Shown here: piece by piece, positions 23,200 to 34,905 of the stretch
Layout of the letters: each line of letters opens with the position of its first letter
Position numbering within the stretch: position 1 is the first letter of the stretch
Origin: Sipunculus nudus
Taxonomy: Eukaryota > Annelida > Sipuncula > Golfingiida > Sipunculidae
Assembly: GCA_026874595.1 (NCBI GenBank)
Contig: CM049317.1
Location: 64,910,618 to 64,974,617, forward strand
Direction of reading: 5' to 3'
Length of the DNA: 64,000 bases
The notes under the pieces: generated by a model
Database searches by the model: none
What the model was told of the DNA's origin: nothing
Seen by the model: the letters and a program-made list of their open reading frames with translations, nothing else
Made by a program: the position numbers and the translations under genes

Positions 23200-23890
23200 A
23201 TTATTATATTAATTATTAAACCCGGGAATTACGCGGAGCAGGGTCGTGACAACCATCAATATAGAACCTTGCCGACCATACAGGCAATTATAGGGAATAC
23301 GAGAGTGAAAAACCTTGATACCACTATGGACACGGGGAGATTCGTTCTCAAGAGAGATGCGTTACTTTGCATACATCCTCAGTCAACATAAACAGAGCCA
23401 TGCTGAACAGAATAGGCGCATTATATCAGGCTGATGGAGAAAATAGTAATCGCTCGTTTGGGTCTTAACGGGGATGGTTTTGGGTGAGGCAAAGCGCTGA
23501 GCTGGTGTTACCGTGTGAGCAGGTGCACAGGCTCTTCATAGAGTATTCGTGAATGGTTGTGGTTCCCGATCGTCTCTGACTGCTCTTATTGCCCTCGGCT
23601 CGAGCCACTCGGTTGTCACATTTGCTCGACTGCTGCTTGGCTCGAGTTATTAATTTTAGCAAATAAGAGATGAGACACTTTCCTGTGTAATGTATTTAAC
23701 GCCAGCTGGTTGAAAGAGATAACATTACATAAGTACTGAGCACCCAAACCACCATAAACAAATATGGGCTGTATTCAGTAATCTAATATATTTGTTCTAT
23801 ATGATGTCAAATCACAGGTCACAGGTCGAAAGACCTATCGCCGTAGCAAACAGGAAGTTGCTCCGCTTTAGGGATCGCGACAGTCACGCT
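23200..23890. other. Right end of the visible copy A/B match
   Basis: Well-kept block matching 63360-64000. The similarity includes GACACGGGGAGATTCGTTCTCA and GTGAGCAGGTGCACAGGCTC. A minus-strand frame is open over 65-86 codons in both copies but with different reading (QSSKCDNRVARAEG versus MAGAEGNKN), so I do not call a gene. Confidence 0.4.
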
Positions 23891-24051
23891 TTATCTTTTC
23901 TTTCGCTGCAACCTGGACGGATTGAATAGAAATATGAAAAAAGTAATTGAAATGACCGCTGCATTCCAGAATGTCCTTCATAACACAGCGTCAAATGGCA
24001 GAGAGCGAGATGTAACGTGAACACACAGAAAGTAAATGTTGTTCATTTAAT

Positions 24052-24053
<2 letters not shown>

Positions 24054-24102
<49 letters not shown>

Positions 24103-24142
24103 TATTAATAATAATAATAACAATAATAATAATAATAATAAA
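24054..24142. repeat. (TA)n followed by (TAA)n
   Basis: About 20 TA dinucleotides, then about 15 TAA-type trinucleotides. Confidence 0.9.
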
Positions 24143-25039
24143 AATTATATATATTCATATATTCGCCTGATTGTATTTTCGATTAACAGTTATATGATTT
24201 TCATTCGTTTTATATGTAGTCTTAAATGCCGAACATTCCTTGATACATTTTAAACATTTACTCCATGTTAAAAATGTTTCTACACCATACCCCCTACCAT
24301 ATCCTCCACCTGGTCTCTTCGCCACTTGTCCTTTTTATTTGCCAGCCTCCGCTTATGAACCCCCCCCCAAAAAAAAAAAAAAATCCCCTATCTGCCCTAT
24401 AGAGGATCTCGTGTGTAACTCTCGATGTCTGCAGGTCGGGTATATTTTAGGAGGATACGGGTTTGCTTTACAATCAGCCAGTCTTATCTCACTTTAATGG
24501 CTACCATTTCAGTGGGAAATGGGTTCATTGTGGCAACACAAAATAATCAACAATACAAATTAATATTACGAATGTCTGCGTTGAGTACATGAGAACAAGA
24601 GATGGTTATACTTGAGGCAGGCATTTTTGTGACTTGGGAAACAATTAACAAGGCAGTCTGCCTATCAAAATAACATATCAAATATAAGCCATAACAAATT
24701 CCATCCTGGTTGGCATCGGGTGTGTATTTCCTTCAGTAACAGGTTATCTGATCAAATTCAAATTAAAACAGATTAATTCTGGCCAATATAAGGGTTTCAC
24801 TATACGGAGTACATACATGCAGATAGATTATGGGCAGATAACAGAGAGACGGATGGATAAATAGATAATCTGTGCATTAAGAATAAGCTCCCTCTCCCCC
24901 CAATCAATGATGTATTTCCAATTATTCTCCCTATGCCTATGTTCTGTTTGCCGCTTTATCTACTCTATACGACTGTATTGTTCTGGTCCACTGTATTCGC
25001 TTCTGGTCAAAGGTCTTCCTGTTTTGTTTCTCTCTCATC

Positions 25040-25079
<40 letters not shown>

Positions 25080-25194
25080 TGGTTTAATTGTTTCTATGTT
25101 CCGCTCTGTCTGCCATTCTTACCTTTTCTTGGTTTGTTTATTTGCTTGTTTCTCTCTTTCTCGGTGTAATTGTTCCTATGTTCCGTTTATCATA

Positions 25195-25236
<42 letters not shown>

Positions 25237-26423
25237 ACTGATCCTTTCTCTATCTGATCGGTTCGTCTCCTTGTTCTGACCTGTTCTGTTCGTATTTTGA
25301 TCTAATCCATTTGTCTCCCTCCTGGTATTCTGTATGTTGGTCTGTCCATCCATTCTGTTTGTCTCACTGTTTTGTTTTGTTTGTTCGTCTCTCTTTTCGT
25401 CCGTCTATCTGCACATCCGTCTTACATAGGCTGTTAACGTTAAAATAATATCTCGCTTCCTTTTACATCTCGCAGAAGAAACAATTAATATTATAAATAA
25501 TTCAGTATGTAAGTTTACATGAAATATGTCATCGTTAAATACAATGTAAAACATATGCAAATAAGATAATACTTTTATTTTAGCGCATATGACAAGAAAA
25601 TGATACATAAATGCACCCTAACTTTAAAATTATTTCAATGTGTATGGTTAGATTATAACATTATATACATTAAATTATCAATTTCCGCTAATCATTGAAA
25701 TAAATTTTATTTAACATATATATAACATAGATTATATATACCCCACAAATAAACTCACAAGCACACGTTTACACAAAATCTCAAACCAACATACAGTAAG
25801 CAAATAAATGAACCATCGCAGATAGAAATGTAATTATTTCTAAAACAGATGTTCCTACAATATATGTATGTTTTCAATATGTATATATAACTGCATATAG
25901 TGTCACATTTGAAAATATGGGTTCAAAAATAACTGCTACAAGCACAGAGACCCAGCGGAGGCTGAGGATACAACAAATGCAAACATTCCTTCTTTTAGTT
26001 TCTTAAAAAATTTAAATAACTGAGGAAGAACCGAGATGAGAGTTGATTAAAATTTAGCGTGATACTTTAATTTTCGTTGAGCTTAGACATGCGTGGAAGC
26101 AAATAAATTCTGAAGCATTCTCAAAAGACCTCTGAAAATGTGGTTATAATTAGACTCGCTTCTGTAATAAATTTGCTAATATCATACTGACATTAAAATA
26201 CATTGAATAATCATATTAAATTTTATTCGAGGAAAACATTTGAATATGAAAAAAATTATGTTTCTGACTGTACGTTTTATGGATCTTTATAGATGGTATA
26301 TCTCAGCGATAGTTAAGCGGATCATGGAACCAATCTAATTTACTGGGGGACTTTCTAAAGGTATGTGTCATATCGTTTCTTGAATCCCACTGGGGCTACG
26401 CTGTCTGCGTCGCTCTTGGAGTT
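24143..26423. other. Single-copy intergenic stretch with CT microsatellites
   Basis: CT-rich arrays at 25031-25080 and 25198-25232 lie in a pyrimidine-rich stretch (24900-25430). The rest is AT-rich. No exon recognised; the serine/leucine frames over the CT tracts are low complexity. Confidence 0.5.
25031..25232 (+). repeat. (CT)n microsatellites, two tracts
   Basis: Pure CT runs separated by two copies of a TGTTTCTATGTTCCGCTCTGT-like spacer, so the microsatellite and its flank were duplicated together. Confidence 0.8.
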
Positions 26424-26692
26424 TTACGCGGCGTTCAGTTTGCCTTCGATGGCCAAAACCTCGCCCTCTAGTGGTGGTTTCTCGTCCTCCCTCTTGTCCT
26501 GCTCGACATACTTGTAGGTCAAGGACATAATTGCAAAGATGACGACGGTGACCAGCATCAGACCGGCAAACACCAGGAACTGTATCGTCTGATAATACAA
26601 TTAATAAAGTACATGTATTGATTGTGAGAATTAAGCTGCAAGGTCTTTTCTCTGTCTGATACCCTCTCTCTTTCTCACTCTCTCCGCCACCC

Positions 26693-26758
<66 letters not shown>

Positions 26759-27135
26759 GAATGATCTTTCTAAATAATTTATATTATTAGAACTTCCAGG
26801 TAGGAAAAAATTATTCTGTTTTAATTGTTGTTTTTTAAAAGCGGAAGAGCATTAATCACTTTATCGCCACTATTGTCAAGTGCCTGTAACCAGTGCCAGC
26901 ACCTTAATATACTGGAGTCTGACCTGTATCTAGCGCATTTCATGTTCCTGGGGTCTCAGCTAAGACTGGCTAACACCAGGGGAACCATACTGGGGCAAAT
27001 GCAAGTGTCTTATGTATTTATCACACTCACCTGGCTGGGGATTCTCGCTCGGGAGATGATGAGAACAGTCAAGTTTCCGAACGCGTTCTTTAAGAGCCAG
27101 GCGGCCTGCAGGACGGACTTCATACTCATTGGCTC
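26424..27135 (-). CDS. SLC15/POT-type oligopeptide transporter, last two exons
   Basis: Exons 27031-27135 (105 bp, phase 0) and 26424-26588 (165 bp including stop). The first reads EPMSMKSVLQAAWLF, then GNLTVLIISRARI; the second reads TIQFLVFAGLMLV, then VVIFAIMSLTYKYVEQD and an acidic end. MKSVLQAxW, GN, VFA and IFAIM match the last two membrane helices and C-terminus of animal SLC15 proton-coupled peptide transporters. The acceptors are ACTAG and TATCAG, the donor GTGAGT. GC content is clearly higher than the surroundings, typical of a constrained exon. The upstream exons, which should lie above 27200, were not found before the satellites begin. The gene may be interrupted by a very long intron or be a 3' fragment. 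Confidence 0.75.
26688..26757 (+). repeat. Compound microsatellite in the SLC15 intron
   Basis: A C run, then (CT)n, then (TA)n, within the last intron. Confidence 0.9.
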
Positions 27136-27960
27136 CTAGTGAAATCAGAAAAGAAAATGAGCTTTATAGTTTCTGACTCATCGGAGGATTCAGTTAGGAT
27201 CATAGGCCGTATTGTCTGTTTCAGCCAAACCGTTTCATGCAAAAATGTCCTTAACTGAAGCATCAGTACGTGATGAGTCTGATGCGAGCTGGTGTCATAA
27301 GACCGTGAGGTGGCGATCGTGTAAATTCAATGTTGTCCTCACGCTGCAGCGTTAGCGTCTATTTTCATACACGGTAGCACTATACCTATTATCTATGATA
27401 TTGGCAATTCATTACTAACATGTTGTTGCAGTGAAGTGAAGGGAAATACGTTCATGTAAAGTAACTATGCCCTATTTAAACTGTTTAGGCGTAGATTTAT
27501 GATCTTCCGTCAGGGGGAGCCGTTCTGACCCACCAAACAACAATGCACCGTTTAATGCACCGTTCAAGTGGGAAGGTGCATGGGTATGAGCAGGCATGAT
27601 TATTTTATCAGCACCACCGCGTAGGAATGTGTATGACTTGTCTCTGTGCGAGTTTCATCGGGTGACACATTTTACTAGCCAATATGATATTATTAATTGA
27701 TATGATTAAAAAAAATCTCTAAACAATGGAACATCCAAAAGAAGTGTAAAATATGAAGCTTCGTAATGCACATCCACCCAGTTTCAGATTGAGCTACGAT
27801 TCTTTTTGTACGGTGTGTGGATTGTGGTATGCTGGATGCGGAATGCCGCATTCGGAATAGGCCTTGAGAGATTTTATATGTACCGGCACGGCAACATGTA
27901 TATTTTCTCTGTGTCGCTCCGGTATACCATAGCACATAGCACGTAGCGATTCGTTTGGCC
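27136..27960. other. Stretch between the SLC15 exon and satellite, no exon found
   Basis: I looked for the preceding SLC15 membrane segments on the minus strand and saw none. The ORF at 27693-27968 has no recognisable content. Confidence 0.4.
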
Positions 27961-28895
27961 GGATACACATGCCGGATTCGGGAATATGGATTCTCATTTA
28001 TTTATTCAATACCGATTTTATCCGCATTTTGGATTCCGTGCTTAAGGGGTCTTATCTTTTAGCTTATGTAGGGAAAGCTGAACTTGCATATAGCGATTAT
28101 TGCCAGTTCAATATATTATCAGGGGGCGACACAGAAAATAATCCATGTTGCAGCTTAAAGCAAATATTCCTGATTTACGCAATGATGCATGCGGAATGTG
28201 GGTTGAAAAATAACATGTTTATCTGCATGACAAGATATGTGTCGCCAAAGTATAGCATGCTTAACCGACAAAAATCGATTCGTTTTGCAGGATCCGCATT
28301 CCTTATTTAGTCGGTGCCGTTTTTACCGGCAATCCGAATGCCGGATTTATTTAATCTATATCGATTTTATCCGCATTCCTCATGCCAAATTTATTTAGTC
28401 TATACCGACTATATCTACATTCCGCATGCAGGACTTAATTAGTCTAAGGTATTCCACACGCCGGACTTATTTAGTCTATACCGATTTTATCCACATTCCA
28501 CACGCGGGACTTATTTAGTCTATACCGATTTTATCCACATTCCACACGCAGGACTTATTTAATCTATATCGATTTTATCCACATTCCGCATGCCGGACTT
28601 ATTTAGTCTATACCGTCTATATCTACAGTCCGCATGCAGGACTTAATTAGTCTACGGTATTCCAAATGCCGGACTTATTTAGTCTATACCGATTTTATCA
28701 ACATTCCGCATGCAGGACTTATTTAGTCTATACCGTCTATATCTACCATCCGCATGCAGGACTTAATTAGTGTACGGTATTCCAAACGCCGGACTTATTT
28801 AGTCTATACCGATTTTATCAACATTCCGCATGCAGGACTTATTTAGTCTATACCGAGTTATCCGCATTTTGCATGCCGAAATCATTAAGTCTATA
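27960..28895 (+). repeat. Satellite of 44-bp and 32-bp units, 120-bp higher-order period
   Basis: The main unit is GGACTTATTTAGTCTATACC + GATTTTATCCACATTCCGCA + TGCA (44 bp); a shortened 32-bp form has GGACTTAATTAGTCTACGGT. They alternate 44-44-32, so ACTTAATTAG recurs at 28641 and 28761. The left third is degenerate. Confidence 0.85.
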
Positions 28896-29129
28896 CCGAA
28901 TTTTACACTTATTACCGCTTTTTTTATACATATTCTACAACACAGTTTTTGGTGTGCTTTACTAGCTACATAACCTACTGTGCTATGAATATGTAGAGAC
29001 AGTATATATATATATATTCTCAAATGCAATAAAATGATTTTACGCTTTTTACCTCTTGTTTTTATACAAAGCCTACAACAAAGCTCACAGTGGTATCTTC
29101 CTAGACACGTATAACCAACTGTGGCACAA

Positions 29130-31575
29130 ACAACCCGCCTAATTAACCCAGTCAAGACGTGAGCTAATGGTGATATCACTGTATGGTCACACAAAACTCA
29201 CACGGTGAGCTCACAACAGTGAGATCCTGATGATCTCACTGTAACTCATATTGCGATATATCATATTGTGACGACACTGTGATGTCACTGTGAGGTCACC
29301 ATACACTTACACTCATATGGCTAAAAGGCAAAGGAATGTTATACAAGAACATTGGGTCATAAAATTTAATGTGTATTATTGCTTACTACAATTTTTATGC
29401 GATCTGATCGAAATCTGAATAAACAGTCACATTGAGCTCCTGATGACCTCACTGTGACCTCATGTTGAGATATATCATATTGTGACAACGCTGTGATGTC
29501 ACTGTGAGGTCACCATACAAACACATGCATATGGTTAACAAAGCAAAGAAATGTAGCACTAGAATAATTTGATATAATATTAAATGAGATTTACTGCATA
29601 TTACATTTTTTATACGACCTGAGTAAAATCTAAATAAACATAACAGTGAGCTCTCCATGACCTCACTGTGACCTCATGTTGTGATATATCATATTGTGAT
29701 GACACTGTGATGTCACTGTGAGGTCACCATACACTAACCCGCATATGGCTAAACAGGCAAAGAAATGTAACACTAGAATAATGTGATATAATATTAAATG
29801 AGATTTATTGCATATTACATTTTTTATGCGGTCTTATCAATTTTAAATAAACAGTCACAGTGAGCTCTCCATGACCTCACTGTGACCTCATGTTGTGATA
29901 TATCATATTGTGATGACACTGTGATGTCACTGTGAGGTCACCATACACTAACCCTCATATGGCTAAACAGGCAAAGAAATGTAACACTAGATTATGTGAT
30001 ATAATATTAAATGAGATTTATTGCATATTACATTTTTTATGCGGTCTTATCAATTTTAAATAAACAGTCACAGTGAGCTCTCAATGACCTCACTGTGACC
30101 TCATGTTGTGATTTATCATATTGTGACCACACTGTGATGTCACTGTGAGGTCACCATACACTCACGCGCATATGACTGAAAAGGCAAAGAAATGTAGCAC
30201 TAGAAAAATATGATATAAACTTAATTGATTTTTATTGCATACTACAAATTATTTTCATGCGGTCTAATAATTTTTAAATAAACAGTCACAATAAGCTCTT
30301 GATGACCTCAATGTTACCTCTTGCTGTGATAATTTGTATTGTGACGACACTGTGATGTCACTGTGAGGTCACCATACACACATATGCATATGGTTAAAAA
30401 GGCAAAGAAATGTAGCACTAGAATAATGTGATATAATATTAAATGAAATTTACTGCATATTACATTTTTTATACGACCTGAGTAAAATCTAAATAAACAG
30501 AACAGAGAGCTCTCCATGACCTCACTGTGACCTCATGTTGTGATATATCATATTGTGACGATACTGTGATGTCACTGGGAGGTCACTATACACTCACACG
30601 CATATAGCTAAACAGGCAAAGAAATGTAACACTATAATAATGTGATATAATATTAAATGAGATTTATTTCATATTACATTTTTTATGCGGTCTTATCAAC
30701 TTTAAATAAACAGTCATAGTGAGCTCTCAATGACCTCACTGTGACCTCATGTTGTGATTTATCATATTGTGACCACACTGTGATGTCACTGTGAGGTCAC
30801 CATACACTCACGCGCATATGACTGAAAAGGCAAAGAAATGTAGCACTAGGAAAATGTGATATAAACTTAATTGATTTTCATTGCATACTATAAATTTTTT
30901 TATGCGGTCTAATCATTTCTAAATAAGCAGTCACAGTAAGCTCTTGATGACCTCACTATGACCTCATGTTGTGATATTTTGTATTGTGACGACACTGTGA
31001 TGTCACTGTGAGGTCACCATACACACAAATGCATATGGTTAAAAAGGCAAAGAAATGTAGCACTAGAATAATGTGATATAATATTAAATGAGATTTATTG
31101 CATATTACATTTTTTTATATGATCTGAGCACAATCTAAATAAAAACAGAACAGTTAGCTCTTGATTACCTCACTGTGATCTCACGTTGTGATATATCATA
31201 TTGTGACGACACTGGTTAAAAGGGCAAAGAAATGAACCACTAGAATTATTTGAAATCAAATGTAAAGGGTTTACTGCGCAGGCCTTCTACAAGATTTATC
31301 TTATGATCTCTAAAAAATTTATATATACAGTAAGAGTGAAATCTTTATTACCTCACTGTGACCTCATGTTGTGATATATTATATTGTGACGACACTGTGA
31401 TGTCACTGTGAGATCACCATACAGTGGCATGCATGTGGTTGAAAATGGCAAAAACTTGAACCACCAGAATTATTTGAAATAAAATGTAAAGGGGTTTATT
31501 GCATACTGCAAGTTTTATCATGCGATCTCTTAAATTCTAAATAAACAGCCAACTCTCGATGACCTCAGCGGGGCG
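29130..31575 (+). repeat. Tandem array of about eleven ~214-bp units
   Basis: GAGGTCACC recurs at 29292, 29506, 29720, 29934, 30147, 30365, 30579, 30793 and 31010, followed by two shorter or diverged units. Units contain TGACCTCACTGTGACCTCA, a 30-bp AT spacer, then TGATGTCACTGTGAGGTCACC, then an AT-rich half with AATAAACAG. Alternating subtypes (GTAGCAC/GTAACAC) suggest larger multi-unit duplications. The repeated short ORFs on the minus strand are a by-product. Confidence 0.9.
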
Positions 31576-31619
31576 TTAGCAGGCAGGCAGGTTTTTATTA
31601 TTTTTGCTTGCTACCCAAA

Positions 31620-31798
31620 CACGAATGTTAAACTTAAATATATATATATATATTTAATAAGGTATATAATAATTTATAAAATAATATATATAATTAATTG
31701 TATTATATATTTATGTACAATATAAATATATTATATTATTGTAATAAGTAAAATATAGATTAAAATTATGTAATTATTAATATTGTATATAATAAATG

Positions 31799-31832
<34 letters not shown>
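31620..31832. repeat. AT-rich low-complexity block with (TA)n
   Basis: Almost only A and T, ending in about 15 TA repeats. Confidence 0.85.
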
Positions 31833-31833
<1 letters not shown>

Positions 31834-31884
31834 TAATATTAATGTTTTTTGGTAAATACAAGAGAAAACCAAACATTAAAAGTA

Positions 31885-32650
31885 CTTGGGGGGGGGAGGA
31901 CATATTTCAGTCAGGTCTTTACTGGACACAGCTGACCACATACCCCCTCATTAATCATATCATCAGCAGAACTGTTGCACTGGCTCTGTCCAGAGCGCAG
32001 GACAGCCCCAAGCTTGACACTATCAGCATGTGGTCCCACTCTGATCTGTTACTGGATGCCTTACAGTTTCATTTTGAATAAGAACCTGCTCAGCCGTTAT
32101 CTGGACATTTGGGCTAGCTTTTCAATCAGCCTTGTACTGTATGGCATGTCAGGGAACTTCTAATGTCAGAGTGTTACTTCACAAAGACCTGAACCTGCAA
32201 TATCCCTTTGACTACACAAGCCAGACAGGCTCAGATCATTTCTGTTCTACACGGTGTAATGTTTGGGAGAAGCGAGGGGAACATCTCAGAACTTGAACTT
32301 CCAACCGTGCTACATTGGCAGTCAACGTCCAGGGAAACACCGATCTGTTACTGGATGCCTTACAGTTTCATTTTGAATAAGAACCTGCTCAGCCGTTATC
32401 TGGACATTTGGGCTAGCTTTTCAATCAGCCTTGTACTGTATGGCATGTCAGGGAACTTCTAATGTCAGAGTGTTACTTCACAAAGACCTGAACCTGCAAT
32501 ATCCCTTTGACTACACAAGCCAGACAGGCTCAGATCATTTCTGTTCTACACGGTGTTATGTTTGGGAGAAGCGAGGGGAACATCTCAGAACTTGAACTTC
32601 CAACCGTGCTACATTGGCAGTCAACGTCCAGGGAAACACCGACAAACACT
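31885..32650 (+). pseudogene. Unidentified gene fragment with 299-bp tandem duplication
   Basis: From about 31890 the plus strand reads GEDIFQSGLYWTQLTTYPL and on to ALQFHFE, then stop. Within the next part a second frame reads AQIISVLHGVMFGRSEGN then ISELELPTVLHWQ, reaching a good donor (CACT|GTAAGT at 32651). Composition is that of real coding sequence and unlike the flanking AT-rich DNA. A one-base shift and stop codons separate the frames. The 299-bp piece 32043-32341 is repeated almost identically at 32342-32640. I do not recognise the protein. It may be a decayed host or transposon-derived gene. Confidence 0.4.
32043..32640 (+). repeat. 299-bp tandem duplication
   Basis: Two units starting GATCTGTTACTGGATG, nearly identical over their full length (one clear difference: GTGTAATG versus GTGTTATG). 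Much younger than the A/B block duplication. Confidence 0.9.
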
Positions 32651-33084
32651 GTAAGTATGTACCCTCATATTTCTCCTTTTAAGTAAGCTAGATATGAGAT
32701 AATCTTTACATAATGAGTACGTGCATGAAAGTGCAGTTGGACCTAGAGGATATCCTGCGTGTGTGTGTTGGGGGGTTTAAACATGCCACTACGTACCAAC
32801 CAATAGTATACAAGAATTGTATTTTATTTATATAATTTTTGATTATATAAAAATCCTAAATTTATAAATAATATACAATTTATTCACTGTTTTATCTTTA
32901 AATCAGTCTTGTTCCTTAAGAGAATTTGACACATATTATTTCTTTTTACTACAACATGAATATATATATATAGTTGGTTAAAGCTATGCATAATTACCAA
33001 TACTTAGAGAGGGACAAATATTTATATTAAAAATAGTACCTAGACGTAGACTATTAAAAGGTAATTGTATATGTTTTTTTCCAG

Positions 33085-33238
33085 CATGCGCTACTACCTC
33101 AAGGAGGAAATTACAATCAGAAGGCGAGGGGTTGATGTGTCTACCACAGTAAAACTAGAAGTGGGCAAACGAATTGAGACTTACATCTCTAATGCAACAA
33201 CAAGAATCGCACGAAAACAAAAAGATAAGAGTGATTAA
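33085..33238 (+). CDS. Terminal exon of the unidentified gene fragment
   Basis: Preceded by a long pyrimidine tract and TTTTTTTCCAG. It opens with a single base and then MRYYLKEEITIRRRGVDVST, followed by KLEVGKRIETYISNATTR and a lysine-rich end, stop TAA. Highly charged, basic, no membrane segment. It fits the donor at 32651 (434-bp intron). Function unknown. Confidence 0.45.
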
Positions 33239-34225
33239 GTGGATTAACCTACAACTGTACAGTTTTGGTGTATATCAGTTTAGTACAAGGGATATAAATT
33301 CTTTGTATATGATAGAATGATCTGTAGGCTCCCCTGAGTCTTCTGAGTTATGCTTATAGCAATGGCCCTTCAGCTCTCTGTCAGTCTGCTTTCTGTCTGG
33401 TTGACTTCAGGATATCCCAATGTCAACCAATGTATCCCAAGTCAACTTGTTAAGATTGGAATTCAGATGTTAATGTTTTTATGCTAATTTAATTATTGTT
33501 TTGAGAGTCATGTCACAATTTTAGTTCAGCAATCCGTGGACAAAGTTTCAAGGGGCATTTCCTCTGAGCTATTTCAAATGCTAACATGCAGATTATATAA
33601 CTTCAGAACTAAGCCCTTTTCCATTTGTTGATATTTTACAAAATGACTATCATAGTCAAAATCAGCTGAGCACCATTACCCATGAATCACTTGTTTCTGA
33701 AACGTAGCAGATTCACCCTTTGCTTGTCTATGAATACTGGCAGATAATTTGTATAACATGACTTGTGTCAATTACTTTTGCCTAACATACGGATGCTCAT
33801 CCCCTTTCTCAGAAAATAATTACACTTTACAATATAAGTTTATTGTGAATCCACATCTGACATCATGGCGAAGCCATAGCTTGAGCAAAACAAAACTTGA
33901 TTGAAAAATCAGCAGAGGCGGGGGGGGGGGGCAAAAGGCAGGACAGAATGCAAGTGTGTAACATTTGGCATCCTATGCATGGGTTTGGAAATTATTAAGA
34001 ACACATAGTAAGTGGGCTATATTTTTTTTATATTTTAGCCCTATGAACAACACAAAATTTTAAAAGATAAATAATAATATTACATAGATACCTGTAACCT
34101 CACACTTTTTACTGCTCTGTGTTCCCATACTGTGAGTTACCTGTGATCCCACACTGTGACATTACTTTTTACTCTTCTACTACACAAATATGACCCAACA
34201 GGATGTCCTCACTGACACTCACAAA
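33239..34225. other. Single-copy stretch, no gene seen
   Basis: Moderate GC at first, then AT-rich, with a G run at 33919. I see no ORF with coding character and no repeat. Confidence 0.45.
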
Positions 34226-34905
34226 GTTGGCTTTCTGTCATCTAAGAACATGACCTCTTTGAGAAGAGACTTTGTGAGATCATAGTGACCCAAGACCATG
34301 CTATCACTGAGAACTCGCATATTGAGATCACTGTGATCCCAAGAAATGACCTCACTGAGAATTCATATTGTAAGATCACTGTAACCAAAGACCATGACCT
34401 TAATGAAAACACATACTGTGGGATCACTGTGGCCTCACAATGTGACCTCACTGAGGATTCATACATTGAAATCACTGTGATGTCTAAAGATGGTTACAAA
34501 CTGAGCTCATTGTGATCTCATACCATGAGAACATCTGTGGGTTCACACTGTGAGATCATTGTGACCACAGACCATGACCTTTACTGAGAACTCACACTGT
34601 GAGATCATTGTGACCTCACACCATGACCTCACTGAGTACTCACACTGTGAGATCACTGTGACCTCACACTGTTACCTTACTGAGAACTCACACTGTGAGA
34701 TCACTGTGACCTCACACTGTAACCTCACTAAGAACTCACACTGTGACATCAATGTGAGCTCACACTGTGACCTCACTGAGAACCCACACTGTGAGATCAC
34801 TGTGATGTCTAAAGGTGGTTACAGATTGAGCTCCCTGTGACCTCACACCATGAGATCATATGTGAGCTCACTGTGAGTCCACTGTGAGTTCATTTTCTTG
34901 ACTAT
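34226..34905 (+). repeat. 48-bp tandem array, GTGA/CTCAC-rich
   Basis: The unit is GAGAACTCACACTGTGAGAT plus CACTGTGACCTCACACTGTG plus ACCTCACT. Because 48 is a multiple of 3, a frame stays open and reads a 16-residue repeat (HCEITVTSHCDLTENS). It shares the CACTGTGACCTCA core with the 214-bp array 3 kb to the left. Confidence 0.85.

Larger units (their letters stand above)
2780..23890. repeat. Segmental duplication, copy A
   Basis: Starts near the shared segment ATCTTGAGCTATGTT (A about 2813, B about 38598) and stays collinear with copy B up to the shared segment at 23840/63990. It holds G1 (intact), pseudogene G2 and relic G3, all minus strand. Copies A and B differ by many substitutions and indels, so the duplication is not recent. 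The left edge is approximate because similarity fades into AT-rich sequence. Confidence 0.85.

Noticed and set aside
24907-25257. Serine/leucine-rich ORFs
   Set aside because: Translation of CT microsatellites; no independent coding evidence.
29449-30517. Two near-identical 67-69-codon minus-strand ORFs starting MESSL
   Set aside because: They recur only because the satellite unit recurs; other units break the frame.
29130-31575. CRISPR-like array
   Set aside because: The units are long, direct and contiguous without unique spacers, in a eukaryotic intron-containing context. It is a satellite.
34285-34840. Repeating 16-residue protein (HCEITVTSHCDLTENS)
   Set aside because: The frame is open only because the 48-bp period is a multiple of three. 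Other frames and the minus strand are open too, there is no start context or splice site, and it is explained by the satellite.
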